A program made the position numbers and the translations under genes. A DNA stretch of 64,000 nt from Tenacibaculum larymnensis (GTDB lineage: Bacteria > Bacteroidota > Bacteroidia > Flavobacteriales > Flavobacteriaceae). The stretch is from the NCBI RefSeq assembly GCF_028829235.1, contig NZ_JAIWJY010000010.1:87455-151454 (forward strand). Reading direction: 5' to 3'. Below are positions 1 to 8,068 of the stretch, piece after piece. Below the pieces are notes generated by a model. That model saw only the letters and a program-made list of their open reading frames with translations, was not told the DNA's origin and did not search any database. The stretch's first letter is position 1; the number at the start of each line of letters is the position of its first letter.

Positions 1-354
1 CCATTAACAGGAAGCATTTCGCAACCATTTGATGTTAATGATAAACATTATGCTATTGATATTGTAGCAAAAACAGGTACACCAGTAAAAGCAGTAGCAG
101 ATGGTACGGTTATTTTAGCAGAATGGACAGCTGAAACAGGATATGTAATAACCATACAACATTCTAACGAGTTTATTTCAGTTTATAAGCATAATGGAAG
201 CTTATTAAAACAACAAGGAGATGTTGTAAAATCGGGAGAAGCAATCGCAAGCGTAGGTTCTACAGGAGAACTAACCACAGGCCCTCATTTACATTTTGAG
301 TTGTGGAATAACGGGTTTCCAGTAAATCCAACAAACTATATAGATTTTCAGTAA
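1..354 (+). CDS. M23 family metallopeptidase, C-terminal part (5' end outside window)
   Basis: The frame is open from the first base to the TAA at 352-354. It encodes the last 117 residues of a LytM/M23 peptidase domain. The zinc-ligand motifs are visible: HYAID (His then Asp four residues later) near the start, and PHLHFEL (HxH) near the end. Enzymes of this family cut peptidoglycan cross-bridges in the periplasm; some members are inactive activators of amidases. The start codon and any signal peptide lie upstream. The next gene begins 15 bp downstream on the same strand. Confidence 0.9.
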   Translation, partial: PLTGSISQPFDVNDKHYAIDIVAKTGTPVKAVADGTVILAEWTAETGYVITIQHSNEFISVYKHNGSLLKQQGDVVKSGEAIASVGSTGELTTGPHLHFELWNNGFPVNPTNYIDFQ

Positions 355-369
355 AAAAGAAAAAAGAGA

Positions 370-1866
370 ATGAGCATAAAATCAATACTAGCAATTCCAT
401 TTGCGAAAATTGTTCGTAAACAAGTATATAAATGGGCAAACAACCCACACAAAACTCAAGAAAAAGTTTTTGAATATTTGGTTACTGAAGGGTGTAAAAC
501 AGCATTTGGGAAAGATCACGATTTTATATCAATCAATAATTACGAAGATTTTAAAAAAAGAGTTCCAATCAACGATTATGAAGGTTTACGTCATTATGTA
601 GATAGAGTTGTAGCAGGAGAAGAAAATGTTTTGTGGAAGGGAAAGCCTTTATATTTTGCTAAAACTTCAGGAACAACTTCAGGAGCAAAATACATTCCTA
701 TAAGTAAAGAATCAATGCCAACACACATTAAAGCAGCTCGAAATGCTTTGTTGTTTTATATAACAGAAACAAACGACGCTAGTTTTGTTGATGGGAAGAT
801 GATTTTTTTACAAGGAAGTCCAGTTTTGAAAGATAAAAACGGAGTAAAATTAGGACGTTTAAGTGGAATAGCAGCACATTATGTTCCAAATTACCTCTTA
901 AAAAACCGTTTACCGAGTTGGGAAACCAATTGTATTGAAGATTGGGATACCAAAGTAGATAAAGTAGTTGAAGAAACGTTACCAGAGAATATGACGGTGA
1001 TTAGCGGAATTCCGTCGTGGGTACAAATGTATTTTGAACGCTTGAAGGAGAAAACAGGTAAGAATGTTTCCGAACTCTTCCCAAACTTTAATTTCTTTGT
1101 GTATGGTGGAGTAAACTTTGAACCATACAAGAATAAGTTTGAAGCATTGATAGGAAAAAAAATAGACTATGTAGAGTTATACCCTGCTTCCGAAGGATTT
1201 ATTGCATATCAAGATTCGCAAACTGAAAAAGGTATGTTGCTACAATTAAATTCAGGAATGTTTTATGAATTTATTCCAGCAAATGAATTTTTTGATGAAA
1301 ACCCAACAAGAATATCGTTAAAAGACGTTCAGTTAGGAGTAAACTATGTTATTATCTTAAACACTTCTGCTGGTTTATGGGGCTATAATATTGGTGATAC
1401 TGTTGAATTTACTTCGTTAAAGCCTTACAGAATAAAAGTAACAGGACGTATAAAACACTTTATTTCTGCTTTTGGGGAGCATGTAATAGGTAAAGAGGTT
1501 GAAAAAGCATTAAACGACGCTATAAAAGGAACAGAGGTTAATGTGAGTGAGTTTACAGTTGCTCCTCAAGTAAACCCTGAAAGTGGATTACCATATCATG
1601 AGTGGTTTATTGAGTTTGAAAATGAACCAGAGAATTTGGATGAGTTAGCATCTAAAATTGATGCTTCTATGCAAGAGCAAAATGTATATTACTTTGATTT
1701 AATTGAAGGTAAAATTTTACGTCCTCTTATCATTAGAAAAGTGAAAAAGGGAGGTTTTCACGAGTATATGAAATCCATAGGAAAGTTTGGAGGTCAGAAT
1801 AAAATCCCACAGCTATCAGACAATAGAAAAATAGCGGATGTATTAGAGGATTTCTTAATTGAATAA
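370..1866 (+). CDS. GH3 family (auxin-responsive promoter-like) acyl-adenylating protein
   Basis: This 498-residue protein has the length and pattern of the bacterial GH3 family. Plant GH3 enzymes adenylate a carboxylic acid and join it to an amino acid; the substrate of the bacterial versions is not established. A nucleotide-binding motif KTSGTTSGAKYIP lies near residues 98-110. The segments YPASEGF and GYNIGDTVEF match the conserved core. No signal peptide is seen, so a cytoplasmic location is expected. It starts 15 bp after the M23 gene and is followed closely by the MOSC gene, so the three may be co-transcribed. Confidence 0.85.
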   Translation: MSIKSILAIPFAKIVRKQVYKWANNPHKTQEKVFEYLVTEGCKTAFGKDHDFISINNYEDFKKRVPINDYEGLRHYVDRVVAGEENVLWKGKPLYFAKTSGTTSGAKYIPISKESMPTHIKAARNALLFYITETNDASFVDGKMIFLQGSPVLKDKNGVKLGRLSGIAAHYVPNYLLKNRLPSWETNCIEDWDTKVDKVVEETLPENMTVISGIPSWVQMYFERLKEKTGKNVSELFPNFNFFVYGGVNFEPYKNKFEALIGKKIDYVELYPASEGFIAYQDSQTEKGMLLQLNSGMFYEFIPANEFFDENPTRISLKDVQLGVNYVIILNTSAGLWGYNIGDTVEFTSLKPYRIKVTGRIKHFISAFGEHVIGKEVEKALNDAIKGTEVNVSEFTVAPQVNPESGLPYHEWFIEFENEPENLDELASKIDASMQEQNVYYFDLIEGKILRPLIIRKVKKGGFHEYMKSIGKFGGQNKIPQLSDNRKIADVLEDFLIE

Positions 1867-1876
1867 AAAAAATAAA

Positions 1877-2443
1877 ATGAAAATTGTAGCTACTAACATT
1901 GGAGAAAGAAAAGAAATTGATTGGAAAGGAAAAATTGTGACAACAGGTATTTTTAAATTCCCTGTTGAAACTCCTATTTTTTTAGATGTAGAAAAAGTAA
2001 AAGATGATGCTATTTGTGATAGAAAGTATCATGGAGGAATAGACCAAGCAGTGTATGCTTATTCAGAGAAACATTATGCATATTGGAAAGAGTTATACCC
2101 AAATTTAGATTGGGAACTTGGAATGTTTGGTGAAAACTTGACTGTTTCGGATTTAGAGGAAAGTCAATTGCACGTTGGAGATACTTTTAAAGTGGGAGAA
2201 GTTATTATTGAAGTTACGAAGCCGCGTCAACCATGCATGAAACTTGGTGTACGTTTCAACGACATGAAGATTGTAAAACAGTTTTGGCAACAAAATTTAC
2301 CAGGAGTCTATTTTAAAATACTTCAAACAGGTTTTGTAAAAGCTGGAGATGAGTTTGAACAGGTTAAAAGCTGCCCTCAAAACCTAACCATTGAAGAAGT
2401 GTATAAGAGTAAGAGGGAAGCGAAGTTTAAACCTAAAAACTAA
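1877..2443 (+). CDS. MOSC domain-containing protein (YiiM-like)
   Basis: This 188-residue protein carries the MOSC fold found in molybdenum-cofactor sulfurases and the YiiM detoxification proteins. The conserved Cys is in the motif KPRQPCMKLG, and the segment DRKYHGGIDQAVYAY is typical of the family. The ATG at 1877 is preferred over an upstream TTG at 1859, which would overlap the GH3 stop codon. Its 3' end overlaps by 11 bp with a convergent HD-domain gene. The reaction may be reduction of N-hydroxylated bases; this comes from family knowledge only. Confidence 0.85.
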   Translation: MKIVATNIGERKEIDWKGKIVTTGIFKFPVETPIFLDVEKVKDDAICDRKYHGGIDQAVYAYSEKHYAYWKELYPNLDWELGMFGENLTVSDLEESQLHVGDTFKVGEVIIEVTKPRQPCMKLGVRFNDMKIVKQFWQQNLPGVYFKILQTGFVKAGDEFEQVKSCPQNLTIEEVYKSKREAKFKPKN

Positions 2444-3188
2444 ACTTTTTAGAATCTAAAATATTTTTTGAAGCCATAGAGGCAAACCCCATTTTGTACA
2501 AAATATCAGCTCTGGTATTTTCTTTATGATTCAGTGTTTCCATAGTTTCTATTATATCTTTTTTGAAACCATTTCTATGATAAGTTTTATGAACTTCTTT
2601 AATAAAAGGAGTGGGAACTTGGAAACAGTGTGAACCAATCACATCCATAGCTGCCCCTTTTGATAGTAAATAAGCTTCATTACCAAACTTCTTTTTGTCT
2701 ACTGAAGGATATAAGTGCATATCAATAGCCGTTTTAATAATAGTAGCTTTATTTTCAGTGTCATTTTTCTTTACAAAATCATCAGCATAAGAACCGCCAT
2801 AATTAGCAAAACATTGTTGACTACATACATGGTTGTGAGAATCAGTCAAACCAATATCATGCAGCATTGATGATACAAAAAGTAATTCTTTATCATAGTG
2901 TAATTTTTCTGAAAGAGCAATTCCAGCCGACCAAAAAAAGGTTCTATAAGAATGATATAAAAGTATCGGGTTACATAACTCATTTGCCTCTTCTAAAGCC
3001 AGTTTAGATAGTTTAGAGTCTGGAATTTCAATAGTGTTAATGTCAAAATCTAGTTTAGACTTAATGCCAGTTTTATATAAAAACTTAGCATAAGTTTCTT
3101 TTAATTTAGAAGTAATTAAGAGTTTTTTAAATTGTTGAACTTCTTTTCTGTTGAGTACAGAAGGACTATGGTTATTATGTATTTGCAT
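2433..3188 (-). CDS. HD domain-containing protein (cyanamide hydratase-like)
   Basis: This 251-residue protein has an HD-type metal centre: a His in LLYHSYRTFFW, the HD pair in SSMLHDIGL, and later His residues in HNHVC and AIDMHLYPS. The arrangement resembles the cyanamide hydratase and DUF-type HD hydrolases rather than cyclic-di-GMP phosphodiesterases. The substrate cannot be read from the sequence. The start at 3188 is the only ATG giving the full domain. Upstream sits a palindrome that looks like a TetR-family operator, and a tetR gene lies next to it on the same strand, so the regulator probably controls this gene. Confidence 0.75.
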   Translation of the reverse strand: MQIHNNHSPSVLNRKEVQQFKKLLITSKLKETYAKFLYKTGIKSKLDFDINTIEIPDSKLSKLALEEANELCNPILLYHSYRTFFWSAGIALSEKLHYDKELLFVSSMLHDIGLTDSHNHVCSQQCFANYGGSYADDFVKKNDTENKATIIKTAIDMHLYPSVDKKKFGNEAYLLSKGAAMDVIGSHCFQVPTPFIKEVHKTYHRNGFKKDIIETMETLNHKENTRADILYKMGFASMASKNILDSKKFSF

Positions 3189-3210
3189 TGCTTATTTTTT
3201 TCGATCAAAG

Positions 3211-3246
3211 CAAATATAAAACAAAACATACTAACCGGTATGTTTT
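3211..3246 (-). promoter_or_regulatory. TetR-type operator and promoter of the HD-domain gene
   Basis: Bases 3223-3231 and 3238-3246 form a perfect 9-bp inverted repeat, AAAACATAC and GTATGTTTT, around the 6-bp centre TAACCG. Reading the minus strand, a -7 box TATATTTG (3211-3218) follows 4 bp after the repeat, and the ATG at 3188 is 22 bp further on. A bound repressor would cover the -33 region. The neighbouring TetR gene (3259-3849) is the obvious candidate regulator. Confidence 0.7.
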
Positions 3247-3258
3247 TTAAATCTAATA

Positions 3259-3849
3259 TTATTTTAAACCAGTTAAGTAAAGTTTTAATTGCTTTAAATG
3301 ATGGGTATAAGTATCTGTCTTATTGCTTAATTTTCCTAAAGCTCTAGCTCCCCAATAGCTAGCTATAATAAAATCAGCAACTTCTTCAGCGTTAATACTT
3401 GGGTTTAAGGTGTTATTTTGTTGTTCTTTGATTATAGAACTAGAAATAGCATCTGTCCATAGCGATTTTACTTCGTTAAGAGCCTGTTTGAAGTCGTTGT
3501 CTAATGGAGACATTTCTTGAGTTAAGTTGGCTAGAGGACAACCATGCTCTATCTTTAAAAAAGAGTTGTGTAAAAGTAATTCTTCAATCATTGTGTATAA
3601 AGAATCACATAAACTATCGGGAGAAGAGAGAGAACTAATAGATAAGTCAATAGTTTTTGGTTGTATTATCTCTTTAATAACAGCAATTCCCATTTGCTTT
3701 TTGTTCTTAAAATGATAATAAAAAGCACCTTTAGTAACTTTAGTAGTAGCTATTATTTCATCTATACTGGTAGATTGATATCCCTTTTTATAAATAAGTT
3801 CAAAAGCTTGTTGTAAAATAGTTGCTCTTGTGTTCGCAGATTTTTTCAT
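3259..3849 (-). CDS. TetR/AcrR family transcriptional regulator
   Basis: This 196-residue protein has the canonical TetR N-terminal helix-turn-helix: residues 5-50 contain RATILQQAFELIYKKGY, then STSIDEI and VTKGAFYYHFKNK. The C-terminal two thirds is a ligand-binding domain of unknown specificity. It lies 70 bp upstream of the HD-domain hydrolase on the same strand, and a strong inverted repeat sits in that gap, so repression of the hydrolase gene is the simplest reading. I saw no copy of the same operator upstream of tetR itself, so autoregulation is not evident. Confidence 0.92.
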   Translation of the reverse strand: MKKSANTRATILQQAFELIYKKGYQSTSIDEIIATTKVTKGAFYYHFKNKKQMGIAVIKEIIQPKTIDLSISSLSSPDSLCDSLYTMIEELLLHNSFLKIEHGCPLANLTQEMSPLDNDFKQALNEVKSLWTDAISSSIIKEQQNNTLNPSINAEEVADFIIASYWGARALGKLSNKTDTYTHHLKQLKLYLTGLK

Positions 3850-4056
3850 TCGTTATAGCGTACTCTTTATTAATTTACATGTAGTACAAATTTACTATTA
3901 TGTATATAACAAAGTAATGCTAAAACTAAAATTTAGGTTAAAAAGAGATTTTAGCTAGGGGTATTCCATCCATGGATGAAGTTCTCTATAATAAAACTAA
4001 AGAATTCATAAGTCAATATTATTGAAGTAATACCCCCGATGAGTTTAAGTATATTT

Positions 4057-5628
4057 TTATTCATTTTGTTTTTGTTCTAACTCAAACACTTTTTGTAACA
4101 TTTTATCATCTTGCTGATCTACTTTATATAAGCCTTCATCGCTAAAAAGTTCACGAGCTATTAATACTTTTAAGTTACTACGAAGCTGGTTTTTTGTTCT
4201 TTCAGAAAGTCTGAAGTCTTTAAGTTCTGCTAAGAATTTGTTAGAAACTTTATTGTCTTTATCAAAATTGCTAATAAAATCTTCAACTGTTAGTGAAGCC
4301 AATTTTTTACGATTATCGTCCACATAAGAGAAGGCAAAATCATTTAAAGGACGGAAGAATATTGTAGGAATATATGCTGAGGTGTCGACTGCTACAAAAT
4401 AATCAGGAATAATTCCACCACCACCATATACCACTTTTCCTTTAGGAGTTGTGTATTTTAAGCTATCAACAGTTTTAATACTATCCTTGGTAAATAACTC
4501 ACCATTTTCTAATCGATGTTCAAAATCGTGACTGTATTCTTCTGAATCTGCGTCTTTTTTATAAGGTTTTTGAATAGATCGCCCTGTTGGAGTATAATAC
4601 CTAGCAGTAGTTAATCGCACGGCAGAACCATCACCTAAATCCATTTCTTGTTGCACCAATCCTTTTCCAAAAGAACGACGGCCAATAATAATACCTTTGT
4701 CATTATCTTGTAAAGCACCAGCTACAATTTCAGAAGCAGAAGCAGAGTTTTCATCTATCAATACATACAAACCTCCATTTTCAAAATCTCCTTTATCAGT
4801 AGCGAAAGACTCTACAATATCACCTTTATTATTTTTTGTAAATACAATCAGCTTTTCATCTTCCAAAAACTCATCAACAATATCATTAGCAATATCTATA
4901 AAACCACCACCATTTCCACGAAGATCTAGAACTAAATCTGTCATTCCTTTAGTTAGTAATTTATTTAGAGAAGACTTAAACTCAATATAGGTGTTACGGG
5001 CAAAACGATCTAACTTTATATAACCAATACTATCGTTTAGCATATATGCAACATCAACACTTTTAATATTTACCTTACCACGATTAATGGTAATGTCAAA
5101 AATACTATCGTTGGTTTTTCTGTAAACCTGTAAGTTTACTTTGGTGTTTGGCTTCCCTTTTAAAGCTTTCATTATTTGGGAAGTTTGTAATTTTTTTCCG
5201 TGCAGCGTATCCTTATCTGCAAGCAAAATTCTGTCACCTGCTTTAATACCAGCCTCAATACTTGGTCCGCCTTTAATAGGTTCAATAACTGTTATGGTAT
5301 CACCAATCATTCTAAATTGAACACCAATACCAACAAAATTACCTTGCATGTTTTCGGTAACCAATTGTAAGTTTTCCTTTGGAATATATACTGAATGTGG
5401 GTCTAATTTGCCTAACATTTCGGCAATCGCTCCATCTAGTAATTCATCAGTATTTACATCATCAACATAATCACTTTGAATATAGTCTATCAAGCGTTTT
5501 ATTTTACGTTCGCTTGATGAGCTTTTTCCAATAAGGTTACTTGAGTTTCCATTGCTAAAAAAAGTTCCGATAAGAATACCGAAAATTACAGCAATAGATA
5601 AATATATAGGTAAATTATTCTTGTTCAT
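4057..5628 (-). CDS. S41 family C-terminal processing peptidase (CtpA/Prc-like)
   Basis: This 523-residue protein has an N-terminal membrane anchor or uncleaved signal (residues 7-24), a PDZ domain (about 90-175) and a S41 peptidase domain (about 190-370). The catalytic Ser is in DENSASASEIVAG and the general-base Lys in RRSFGKGLVQ. Family members degrade or trim proteins in the periplasm at exposed C-terminal tails. The start overlaps the end of the dCMP deaminase gene by 14 bp, so the two are translationally coupled on one transcript. Confidence 0.93.
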   Translation of the reverse strand: MNKNNLPIYLSIAVIFGILIGTFFSNGNSSNLIGKSSSSERKIKRLIDYIQSDYVDDVNTDELLDGAIAEMLGKLDPHSVYIPKENLQLVTENMQGNFVGIGVQFRMIGDTITVIEPIKGGPSIEAGIKAGDRILLADKDTLHGKKLQTSQIMKALKGKPNTKVNLQVYRKTNDSIFDITINRGKVNIKSVDVAYMLNDSIGYIKLDRFARNTYIEFKSSLNKLLTKGMTDLVLDLRGNGGGFIDIANDIVDEFLEDEKLIVFTKNNKGDIVESFATDKGDFENGGLYVLIDENSASASEIVAGALQDNDKGIIIGRRSFGKGLVQQEMDLGDGSAVRLTTARYYTPTGRSIQKPYKKDADSEEYSHDFEHRLENGELFTKDSIKTVDSLKYTTPKGKVVYGGGGIIPDYFVAVDTSAYIPTIFFRPLNDFAFSYVDDNRKKLASLTVEDFISNFDKDNKVSNKFLAELKDFRLSERTKNQLRSNLKVLIARELFSDEGLYKVDQQDDKMLQKVFELEQKQNE

Positions 5629-6043
5629 AAGGTAAATACGTCAGTTCAACACCTGCTTTTTCTAAAAAATCCAATCCTGATCGATCTTTGTATGCTTGGG
5701 CGTATACTACACGTTTTATTCCTGCTTGATGTATTAATTTACTACATTGTTGGCAAGGAGAAAGTGTAATATATAAAGTAGCACCTTTACACGATTGTGT
5801 TGAAGAAGCTACTTTTAAAATAGCATTGGCTTCGGCATGTAATACATACCATTTGGTGTATCCTTCTTCATCTTCACAATAATTTTCAAAACCAGAAGGA
5901 GTACCATTATAACCATCAGAAATAATCATTCGATCTTTAACAATTAAGGCACCTACTTTTTTACGAATACAGTGAGAAAGTTGTCCCCATTCATTTGCCA
6001 TTTTTAAATAGGCAATGTCGTATTTTAATTGTTTTTTCTTCAA
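5615..6043 (-). CDS. dCMP/cytidine deaminase family protein
   Basis: This 142-residue zinc deaminase has the motif HAEAN (catalytic Glu) and PCQQCSK (two zinc Cys ligands). The family converts dCMP to dUMP for thymidylate synthesis. The frame opens with a TTG at 6041-6043; no in-frame ATG lies upstream, and the first internal ATG would remove 14 residues (including KYDIAYL) that I recall as conserved in flavobacterial homologues. The TTG start is therefore preferred, but it is not certain. It overlaps the S41 protease gene by 14 bp. Confidence 0.88.
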   Translation of the reverse strand: MKKKQLKYDIAYLKMANEWGQLSHCIRKKVGALIVKDRMIISDGYNGTPSGFENYCEDEEGYTKWYVLHAEANAILKVASSTQSCKGATLYITLSPCQQCSKLIHQAGIKRVVYAQAYKDRSGLDFLEKAGVELTYLPYEQE

Positions 6044-6111
6044 AATTTTCAGTGTGGTTTTTCTTAGATAAGCTAAGGTAGTTAGATTTGAGTTAGTTAG
6101 GCGTTAATTTT

Positions 6112-6693
6112 TTACCAAAAAACTCGGTCAAACATCATTTGTAAGGCAAACCCGATAACGATAGAAGACATGATTAAAATCCAATCGCGACGGTTTACAC
6201 TAAAGATTGATTGTACTAAAGCACCAATTAATAAAATTCCTAATACAATAATAATTTGTGCTACTTCTACACCTAATGCAAATTCTAATAAAGGTAAAAA
6301 TTTATCAGAAGTTTTTCCAATCATAATTTTAAAATAGTTGGAAAAACCAAGTCCGTGAATTAATCCGAAAAATAAAGCAAAAAATAAATTCTGATTTTCT
6401 TTTCCTACTGATGCCTTTTTAGCAGTTAATACATTCATTAATCCAGTAATAAAAATGGTTAATGGAATTAAAAATTCAATTAAATCTGCTCGGACATTTA
6501 ATATTCCATAAGCTGAAAGTGCTAAGGTTATCGAGTGTCCAATAGTAAATAAAGTGATTAACCATAAAACTTTTGTCCACTGCTTAAATTGATATACAAC
6601 AGCTAATACAATTAAGAATAAAATATGGTCATAGGCTTTAAAATCTAGTACATGAAACAAGCCTGTTTTAAAGTAGAAGATAAAATCGTTCAT
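6112..6693 (-). CDS. HupE/UreJ family membrane protein
   Basis: This 193-residue protein is almost wholly hydrophobic, with six or so transmembrane segments. The motif FFALFFGLIHGLGFSNYF is the signature of the HupE/UreJ family, and the His in DHILFLIVL near the N-terminus is also conserved. HupE and UreJ proteins are linked to nickel or other metal handling; no hydrogenase or urease gene is nearby, so the role here is open. The gene lies 9 bp downstream of the Lrp-family regulator on the same strand. Confidence 0.85.
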   Translation of the reverse strand: MNDFIFYFKTGLFHVLDFKAYDHILFLIVLAVVYQFKQWTKVLWLITLFTIGHSITLALSAYGILNVRADLIEFLIPLTIFITGLMNVLTAKKASVGKENQNLFFALFFGLIHGLGFSNYFKIMIGKTSDKFLPLLEFALGVEVAQIIIVLGILLIGALVQSIFSVNRRDWILIMSSIVIGFALQMMFDRVFW

Positions 6694-6702
6694 TCGGGGT
6701 TT

Positions 6703-7164
6703 TTAAATTTTTATTTGTCGATCTATTTGTTGGTCTAAAGATATAAAAGTTTCGGTTCTCGAAACCCCTTTTATGGTTTGAATATCCTTATTTAACAAAT
6801 GCATTAAGTCTTCATTGTTTTTACATAGTATTTTAATGAAAATAGCATAGTTACCAGTAGTGTAGTGACTTTCTACAATCTCAGGAATTTCTTTTAAACG
6901 TTTAATTGCTGAAGAGTATAGGCTAGAAGAATCTAAAAAAACACCAACAAAAGCGGTAGTAGTGTACCCTAATGCTTTTGGGTTTAATATCATTTTGTAA
7001 CCATCAATTAAATCCGATTCGTCTAACTTTCGTAATCGTTGATGAATGGCAGCACCAGATATACCCACTTCTCGAGCAATGCTTAAAATAGGAGTACGTG
7101 CGTCTTTAACAAGACGTTTGATAATGATTTTATCAATTCCGTCAATTTTTAATTTTCTAACCAT
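6703..7164 (-). CDS. Lrp/AsnC family transcriptional regulator
   Basis: This 153-residue protein has the standard two-part Lrp layout: an N-terminal winged helix (residues 5-60, with IIIKRLVKDARTPILSIAREVGISGAAIHQRL) and a C-terminal RAM ligand-sensing domain (residues 70-145). Family members respond to amino acids. An 11-bp inverted repeat lies 34 bp upstream at 7198-7220 and may be its operator. The downstream HupE/UreJ gene is probably co-transcribed. Confidence 0.93.
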   Translation of the reverse strand: MVRKLKIDGIDKIIIKRLVKDARTPILSIAREVGISGAAIHQRLRKLDESDLIDGYKMILNPKALGYTTTAFVGVFLDSSSLYSSAIKRLKEIPEIVESHYTTGNYAIFIKILCKNNEDLMHLLNKDIQTIKGVSRTETFISLDQQIDRQIKI

Positions 7165-7197
7165 GAAACAAAAATAAGGAAAGTTTGATTATCAATA

Positions 7198-7240
7198 AAA
7201 AACAATAAATTATTGTTTTTCGATAATTTTATTATATTTG
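7198..7240 (+). promoter_or_regulatory. Promoter of the DUF2975/XRE pair with an overlapping inverted repeat
   Basis: On the plus strand, TTG (7213-7215), a 17-bp gap and TATATTTG (7233-7240) match the Bacteroidota promoter form. The -33 part lies inside an 11-bp inverted repeat (7198-7208 and 7210-7220, AAAAACAATAA with its complement), which also sits just upstream of the divergent Lrp gene. The repeat is a reasonable operator for Lrp or for the XRE regulator encoded downstream. Confidence 0.55.
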
Positions 7241-7269
7241 CCTCCTCATTAATTAATCAAAAATTGAAT

Positions 7270-7830
7270 ATGAAATCAGTATTAAGTATTTTAAAGGTTT
7301 TTTGTACACTATTAGTAGTTAGTGTGTTTGTCGATTTTATAAAAAGGCTACATAAAATTTTCTATTACTTGTTTAATGGAGGAGAAAGATCTTTAGTTTT
7401 TAATATGCAAATACCAGATAATTGGCCAGATGGTGTGTATCACTTTTTATCAATTATTTCCTTAATTCTGATTGTTTATATGGTTCTTTTAACGGTTGAT
7501 TTTAGACAAGTAATTTTTAATTTTTCAAAAGATGATGTTTTTACAACTGAAAATAGTAAGCGATTAAGGAGGGTAGGAAAAGGGCTAATTATTTATGGGG
7601 TTGTAGTTTTAGGTTTTAAAATAATATTAGGTTTAGCAATTGATGGAAATTCGTCTTTAAGTACAAGTTCAGACCCAGCTTACAATGGCGGATATGTATT
7701 AGGATATACTGTAGGTACATCAATAAGTAAAATGCTACCAATATTTGCAATGGCTTTATTTATACAATTTATTTCTTTCATTGTAGGTAAAGGAAATGTA
7801 TTGAAACAAGAAAACGACTTAACAATATAA
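7270..7830 (+). CDS. DUF2975 domain-containing membrane protein
   Basis: This 186-residue protein has four predicted membrane segments and fits the DUF2975 family. Such genes are commonly followed by a small XRE regulator, as here (3-bp gap). The ATG at 7270 is chosen because the promoter -7 box lies at 7233-7240, which rules out the longer reading from a TTG at 7213. The function is unknown; the pair may sense a membrane or growth-state signal, but nothing in the sequence shows that. Confidence 0.8.
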   Translation: MKSVLSILKVFCTLLVVSVFVDFIKRLHKIFYYLFNGGERSLVFNMQIPDNWPDGVYHFLSIISLILIVYMVLLTVDFRQVIFNFSKDDVFTTENSKRLRRVGKGLIIYGVVVLGFKIILGLAIDGNSSLSTSSDPAYNGGYVLGYTVGTSISKMLPIFAMALFIQFISFIVGKGNVLKQENDLTI

Positions 7831-7833
7831 GGT

Positions 7834-8040
7834 ATGCCAATTATTGTAAACTTAGATGTAATGCTTGCTAAACGGAAGATGAAAAGCAAAGAGCTGGCAG
7901 AAATTGTGGGAATTACTACGGCAAATTTATCTATTCTAAAATCAGGAAAAGCCAAAGCTATTCGTTTTTCTACGTTAGAAGCTATTTGTAAAGCATTAGA
8001 TTGTCAACCAGCAGATATTTTAGAATTTGTAGAGGAGTAA
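7834..8040 (+). CDS. Small XRE (Cro/CI) family regulator, YozG-like
   Basis: This 68-residue protein is a bare helix-turn-helix domain. The segment KSKELAEIVGITTANLSILKSG forms the two recognition helices, and the tail KALDCQPADILEFVEE is typical of the YozG-like group. It follows the DUF2975 gene after 3 bp and is surely co-transcribed with it. In other genomes such pairs behave as a regulator with a membrane partner; the target genes are unknown. The umuC gene begins 29 bp downstream. Confidence 0.9.
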   Translation: MPIIVNLDVMLAKRKMKSKELAEIVGITTANLSILKSGKAKAIRFSTLEAICKALDCQPADILEFVEE

Positions 8041-8068
8041 AAACAGAAGATTCTGTACCTTTACAGTT

